Positions 9,142 to 12,722 of a stretch of 12,722 bases of DNA are shown one piece after another (the first letter of the stretch is position 1; each line of letters begins with the position of its first letter). Made by a program: the position numbers and the translations under genes. Source of the DNA: Ophiocordyceps camponoti-saundersi (nom. inval.). Taxonomy: Eukaryota; Ascomycota; Sordariomycetes; Hypocreales; Ophiocordycipitaceae. The notes under the pieces were generated by a model. That model was not told the origin of the DNA. It did not search any database and saw only the letters and a program-made list of their open reading frames with translations. Where the stretch lies: the NCBI GenBank assembly GCA_003339415.1, contig PDHQ01000657.1, forward strand, positions 1 to 12,722, written 5' to 3'.

Positions 9142-10740
9142 ATATTACCTTTAATAGCGTTTTAGAAATATAATAACGATAATATAGCTTTTATAACCTT
9201 AGAAGTTAAATAGGAAATAGTAAATATATTAACTATAATAACGGTAATAAATAAAACTTTAGCTTTATATAATAAAATAATAGAAGGAAGTAAAGTTAAC
9301 CTTTATATCTAAACTTAAAGTATAAACCTAACTTATTAGGATATATAACCTAACCTTATATAACCTCCCGATAAGGTTAAATTAATAATATTTATTACTC
9401 GGTAGATATACGATATTATTTACTTTAACCTTTATAAGGATAACCTTCTTCGTATAATCTAATTAGAACTTTAGGGATAGACCTACTACTAGCTAAAATA
9501 TATCTACCGTATATTTTTAAAAAAACTAACTTAAATTATAATTATACGATATATCCCGCTTATCGGAAATAGTATATTAATTAAACGCTTTATACGACTC
9601 CTTAAGGCTAAACTAGAAAATATTTTACCCCTTAACTTATAAAAAGCCCCTTCTATATAGTTAGACTACCCCCCCTCTTCTAAACTAACTTTTCTAGATT
9701 ATACGATATAAGCTTTATACTTAGCATAGCCCCCTAAGTTAAGATATATCTTAATATAGCTATTATAAAGTATCTTAGCTAAACCCCTATTTCGTATAAC
9801 TTATATATAAGAGTTAACTACTTTATATAACTTAAATATATAGCTACCTTCGGTAACCTTAACTTAAACCCTCTCGGAATTAATAAATTAAGCTTTAATA
9901 AGTATTATATAAGTTTATATACTATTACTAATATAATAAGTAGTAAATAAACTAATCTCCTTAGATAAGGTTACCGCTTTCCTTAAAAGTTAGCGAAAAG
10001 ATTAGAACTATATAAGGCGGCTATATAATATACTAATCGATAAGGCTAGGATTTTTATTAGCTATTACTCCTATATTAGTATAACGGAAGATTAATTCTA
10101 CGCTATTTTTCTAAATATCTTTTTAGATAAAGCTTAGAATTATTATTTATACTTTATTAGATTAAATAAACGATAAGATAAAATTTATACTTTTTTAGAT
10201 ATATACTTTAATACTTATATAAACTATTTATTATATTAAATAGATTAGACTACTCTTTCTTTTAATATCGTACGATAAGAAAACCCCGATAAAATTATAA
10301 TAAATTTACTAAATACCCTTTTTAATAAACTTTAACTTATTTAATAAGCCCTTAAACCTAACTATTAAGGAGAAAAGTAACTTCTTACTATTATCGTATA
10401 AGCTTATCGCGGCGTTCTAAAACTCGAATTAGCTATAATATTCTAAGATATATCGTATAAAATATTTATTAATCGCCTCCGTTCCTCCCTTACTATCGCT
10501 ACGGATAAAACTATTAATTAGTTCTTTATTAAATAATATTACCTTAATTATAATAAGTATCGTATAAACCTTAGATAATCTTCTTTTACTCCCTACTAAC
10601 GATAATCGCCCCTTATATAACGTTTTTCCTTATAGCGACGCCGGTTCTAACCTTATACGATACGGAGATATTTTATATATAAAAAGGAAAGATATTAGTT
10701 TACGAACTATAAGTTAGATAATATCTAACGCGCACGTAAG
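9142..10740 (+). pseudogene. Copia-type Gag relic with zinc knuckle
   Basis: Frame 1 reads as a decayed Gag. A conserved-looking segment, YNILIDKARIFI, lies near 10027-10062, resembling the Leu-x-Asp-Lys-Ala-Arg motif of fungal retroelement Gag proteins. At 10669-10710 the frame reads Tyr-Phe-Ile-Tyr-Lys-Lys-Glu-Arg-Tyr-stop-Phe-Thr-Asn-Tyr. Before RIP this is Cys-x2-Cys-x4-Cys-Trp-(Ser/Phe)-x-x-His, the variant knuckle seen in these polyproteins; the TAG at 10696 is the mutated Trp codon. Stops elsewhere sit at expected Trp or Gln sites. The start is uncertain; the family's usual Gag length would place it near 9180-9320. It would have bound the element's RNA in virus-like particles. Confidence 0.68.
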
Positions 10741-11340
10741 TAATACCTTACTAATTATAAAAAAACTAGCTAGGACCCCCTTACGGAGGAAGAATTTAGC
10801 GTATTCCTCTTATCGTACGAAGGTTCTAATAAATAAGATTCCTAGTTTTTATAATCGTATAATAAAGACTCTAATATTAAAGAGGAAATTATTAGTATAG
10901 CGGCCTATATATACTGCCTTACCGGCGATAATATCTACTAACTAAAGGCCCTAGCGGTTCCTACGGAATAATTCCTCTTTTCCGATATATATCGTATAAT
11001 ATACTAAAGCAAGCTTTAAGATATAGAAGCTACGTAAATCTTAACTATAGGTAAATTATAAATAAAAGCTTATATTTAGGAATACCCTTATATAACTATT
11101 AACTAAACCTTAACTAAGAATACGATCCGTTTTAGCTTTTTAGAACTTACTAAGCTAATCGGAACTATTATTATACGAAACCCCCTTAGTAAAGTCCTTT
11201 ACTATATTCTCGATACTTTTACCCCGTTCCTTTTCTATCTTAAAGATACCGACTATTTTCGTACCTTCTATAATAATATAAGGGATATTATCGTATAATA
11301 TAATAATATAATAGTTCCTATTATTAGGAAATAGGGATAT
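10741..11340 (+). pseudogene. Copia-type pol: protease-region and linker relic
   Basis: This is frame 1 continued. After a Glu-rich stretch (TEEEFSVFLLSYEG from 10783), the frame passes a region at 11011-11160 where the retropepsin should lie; an unambiguous Asp-Thr-Gly motif is not visible there. The following segment (11161-11320) reads GTIIIRNPLSKV, then DTFTPFLFYLKDTDYF, then Val-Pro-Ile-Ile-Arg-Lys-stop-Gly-Tyr. This matches, as I know the family, the C-terminal protease/linker of fungal polyproteins that leads into integrase (Pro-Phe-Leu-x-Cys-Leu-x-Asp-x-Asp, later Val-x-Arg-Lys-Trp-Gly-His). The stop is the expected Trp. Protease identity rests on position and this linker. Confidence 0.5.
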
Positions 11341-11945
11341 TTATTCTTTAATATTTTAAAGTAAGAATCTATATTATACTATATAAAATAAGAGTTACGA
11401 TAGCTTTACTAATATTTTAGCTACCCCTATATATAATAGCTTTATAACTTATTAAAAAAAGCTAGTCTTTTAAACGTAACCCCCGTAGCTTTTAAGTTAA
11501 TCTAACGTTTATATTACTAATACTAATTATATAACTTAAAACCTCGGCGATTTAAATTCTCCCTTAAAGATAACTATAATTTTAATTACTTACTTATTAT
11601 TAATATCTTTTACCTTAGCGGTAAGCCGGTCCTATACGCTATTAACGAAGCTATATCTTTCTAAGTAGCCGCCTTTATACGAAATATATCGGCGGTAGAC
11701 GCTTAGAATACCTTATATAAGTGCTAGATTTATATATACTAAGGCTTACTAGATATTATCTCCTATAACGCTAAGACTAACTTTTCCTCTTTAAAGTTTT
11801 ATACGAACGCGAAATTACTTAGCACTATATATAAAAAAGTGCCTATTAAAGCGTATTAGGCGATCGGCAAGGTTAAATATATATACGCCCCTCTTAGGCG
11901 GGCGTATAATATCCTACGATAAGAAATTAGCACTAAGACTAGGGT
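11341..11945 (+). pseudogene. Copia-type integrase relic (zinc-binding domain and DDE core)
   Basis: The zinc-binding domain reads Leu-Tyr-stop-Tyr-Phe-Ser-Tyr-Pro at 11404-11427, originally Leu-His-x-x-Phe-x-His-Pro, with the paired Cys codons at 11512 and 11521 now TAT and TAC. The core starts after RRFKFSLKD (11542-11568). The three catalytic positions are Asn at 11602 (I-I-N-I), Asn at 11767 (S-Y-N-A-K-T-N-F) and Lys at 11848 (P-I-K-A-Y). Each is preceded by T and is the RIP form of Asp, Asp and Glu. The tail AIGKVKYIYAPLRRAYNI (11860-11913) matches the strongly conserved Ser-Ile-Gly-x-Val-Glu-Arg-Tyr-His-x-Pro-Leu-Arg-Arg-Ala segment of fungal integrases. Spacing is intact, so only point mutations inactivated it. 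Confidence 0.9.
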
Positions 11946-11950
11946 TTAAA

Positions 11951-12133
11951 ATTAGTTAGTAACTTTTTTAGTTATTTTTTAGTTAGTTATAACTAACTAA
12001 CTAAAGTCACGTTTTTTAGTAACTAAATTAGTTACTAACTAACTAAAGTTACCTTAGTAACTAATCTTTAGTTATAATTTTTAGTTATTAGTTAGTTATA
12101 ACTAACTAATAACTAAAAAAATTAGTTACTAAC
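11951..12133. repeat. Cluster of GTTA/TAAC palindromes
   Basis: The segment is built almost wholly from TTAGTTA and TAACTAA words. It holds a perfect palindrome of 42 bases at 12078-12119 (21-bp arms around TTATAA), one of 22 bases at 11979-12000 with the same core, and one of 19 bases (9-bp arms, one central base) at 12018-12036. An outer pair GTTAGTAAC (11955-11963) and GTTACTAAC (12125-12133) encloses them all. It starts six bases after the copia-type relic breaks off. Possible origins are a small inverted-repeat element, or a junction produced by a foldback event. Confidence 0.9.
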
Positions 12134-12722
12134 CTTAATTATTTTTTTATATTTTAAATAAATACTATAGTTTAAGCGCTTTTTAAATATATTTTTTTTA
12201 AAATTTTAGTTATTTTAATTCTTTTTTAAGAAAATATAATAGATATAGTATTTTTTTCAAAAAAGTATTATTATAAAGAAAATATAAATAAAATTATTTA
12301 ATATTATCTCTCTTTATTATAAGAGTAAATAAGGCTTTCTTAGTTATAAATTAGTCTTTTTATAATTTTATTTATTTTATTATAATTATTATAAAAATAT
12401 TAATAAGAAAACTTATTATTTTTTAAGATTTATTATAAGTAGAAAGAAGAATATAATTTAAGGACTTTTCTACGCTAGTAAGTATAAATAGCTATACTTT
12501 ATAAGGTTTTTTTTTTAAATATTTTTATATAAATTATAAAAAATAATAATAAATATTTTATTTATTACTTTATACTAGACTTTTAAAATACTAATATTTA
12601 GTTTTTAAGCTTAATTAAAAGAAAAAAAATAATTTAAAAAATTTAAAAGATATATAAGAGCTTCTTCTATATAGTATATTTTTTCTAGCTTAGTAAGCTT
12701 ACTATAGCCCTAGCTATAAATT
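12134..12722. other. AT-rich RIP-mutated DNA with no recognisable gene
   Basis: Stops are dense in all frames, long A and T runs are common, and only one CpA is seen (12258). I see no domain motif, LTR match, RNA gene or promoter. It shares no obvious sequence with the elements to the left. Confidence 0.6.

Larger units (their letters stand above)
9121..11945 (+). mobile_element. Ty1/copia-order retrotransposon relic (Gag-PR-IN), 3'-truncated
   Basis: One frame, codon starts at 1 modulo 3, runs about 940 codons without a detectable frameshift. In order it contains a Gag domain, a knuckle with a Cys-Trp-Ser element, a protease-type linker, the integrase zinc-binding domain and the integrase core. 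Integrase before reverse transcriptase is the Ty1/copia arrangement. The reading frame ends at about 11945, just after the integrase core; no reverse transcriptase, RNase H or 3' LTR follows. Together with 7800-9120 it holds 21 of the 37 CpA/TpG I could find in the window, so it appears less exhaustively mutated and probably younger than the gypsy relic. Confidence 0.82.

Noticed and set aside
11011..11060. Asp-Thr-Gly protease active site in the copia-type relic (Leu-Thr-Ile-Gly near 11041).
   Set aside because: The residues cannot be derived from Asp-Thr-Gly by RIP changes alone, so the active site is not assigned.
12078..12119. Replication origin or bidirectional terminator.
   Set aside because: A perfect palindrome alone does not support either. 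There is no GC-rich stem with a T run as in a bacterial terminator, and no origin elements beside it.

Overview
The window is fossil repeat DNA from a filamentous ascomycete (Pezizomycotina), saturated by repeat-induced point mutation (RIP). CpA and its complement TpG are almost gone: by eye I find about 37 in 12.7 kb, while CpG, CpC, CpT and GpC persist. This is the mark of directional CpA-to-TpA mutation, not of a merely AT-rich genome. No intact gene, tRNA, rRNA or CRISPR is visible. Every coding region is a relic whose Trp and Gln codons have become stops and whose Cys, His, Asp and Glu codons have become Tyr, Tyr, Asn and Lys.

Layout. 1-127 is a perfect ATT microsatellite. 128-957 is AT-rich DNA without a recognisable gene. 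958 to about 4130 holds two copies of one short LTR retroelement family, one nested in the other. The older copy is on the minus strand (3' LTR 958-1167, gag relic 3218 to about 4130). It is interrupted by a complete younger copy on the plus strand (1436-3212) with 210-bp LTRs, TG...CA-type ends, a polypurine tract, one Gag-like reading frame with a CCHC knuckle, and a 5-bp target duplication CTAAG. The interior of 1357 bp has no room for a pol gene, so this looks like a gag-only, non-autonomous LTR element.

About 4150-7790 is a 3'-truncated Ty3/gypsy-type relic in the order Gag, knuckle, protease, reverse transcriptase, start of RNase H; no integrase is seen. About 7800-8570 is a coding-like relic I do not recognise. 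8570-9120 looks like a promoter or LTR leader. 9121-11945 is a second pol-bearing relic: Gag, CCHC-type knuckle, a protease-like linker and integrase in one uninterrupted frame. Integrase directly after the protease region, with no reverse transcriptase between them, fits Ty1/copia order; the element stops after the integrase core. 11951-12133 is a cluster of perfect palindromes, and the rest is featureless AT-rich DNA.

How it fits together: this is a nest of retroelements in an AT-rich, probably heterochromatic compartment, with RIP as the dominant force. The relics differ in how far they have decayed (frameshifts and remaining CpA), which gives a relative order of arrival.
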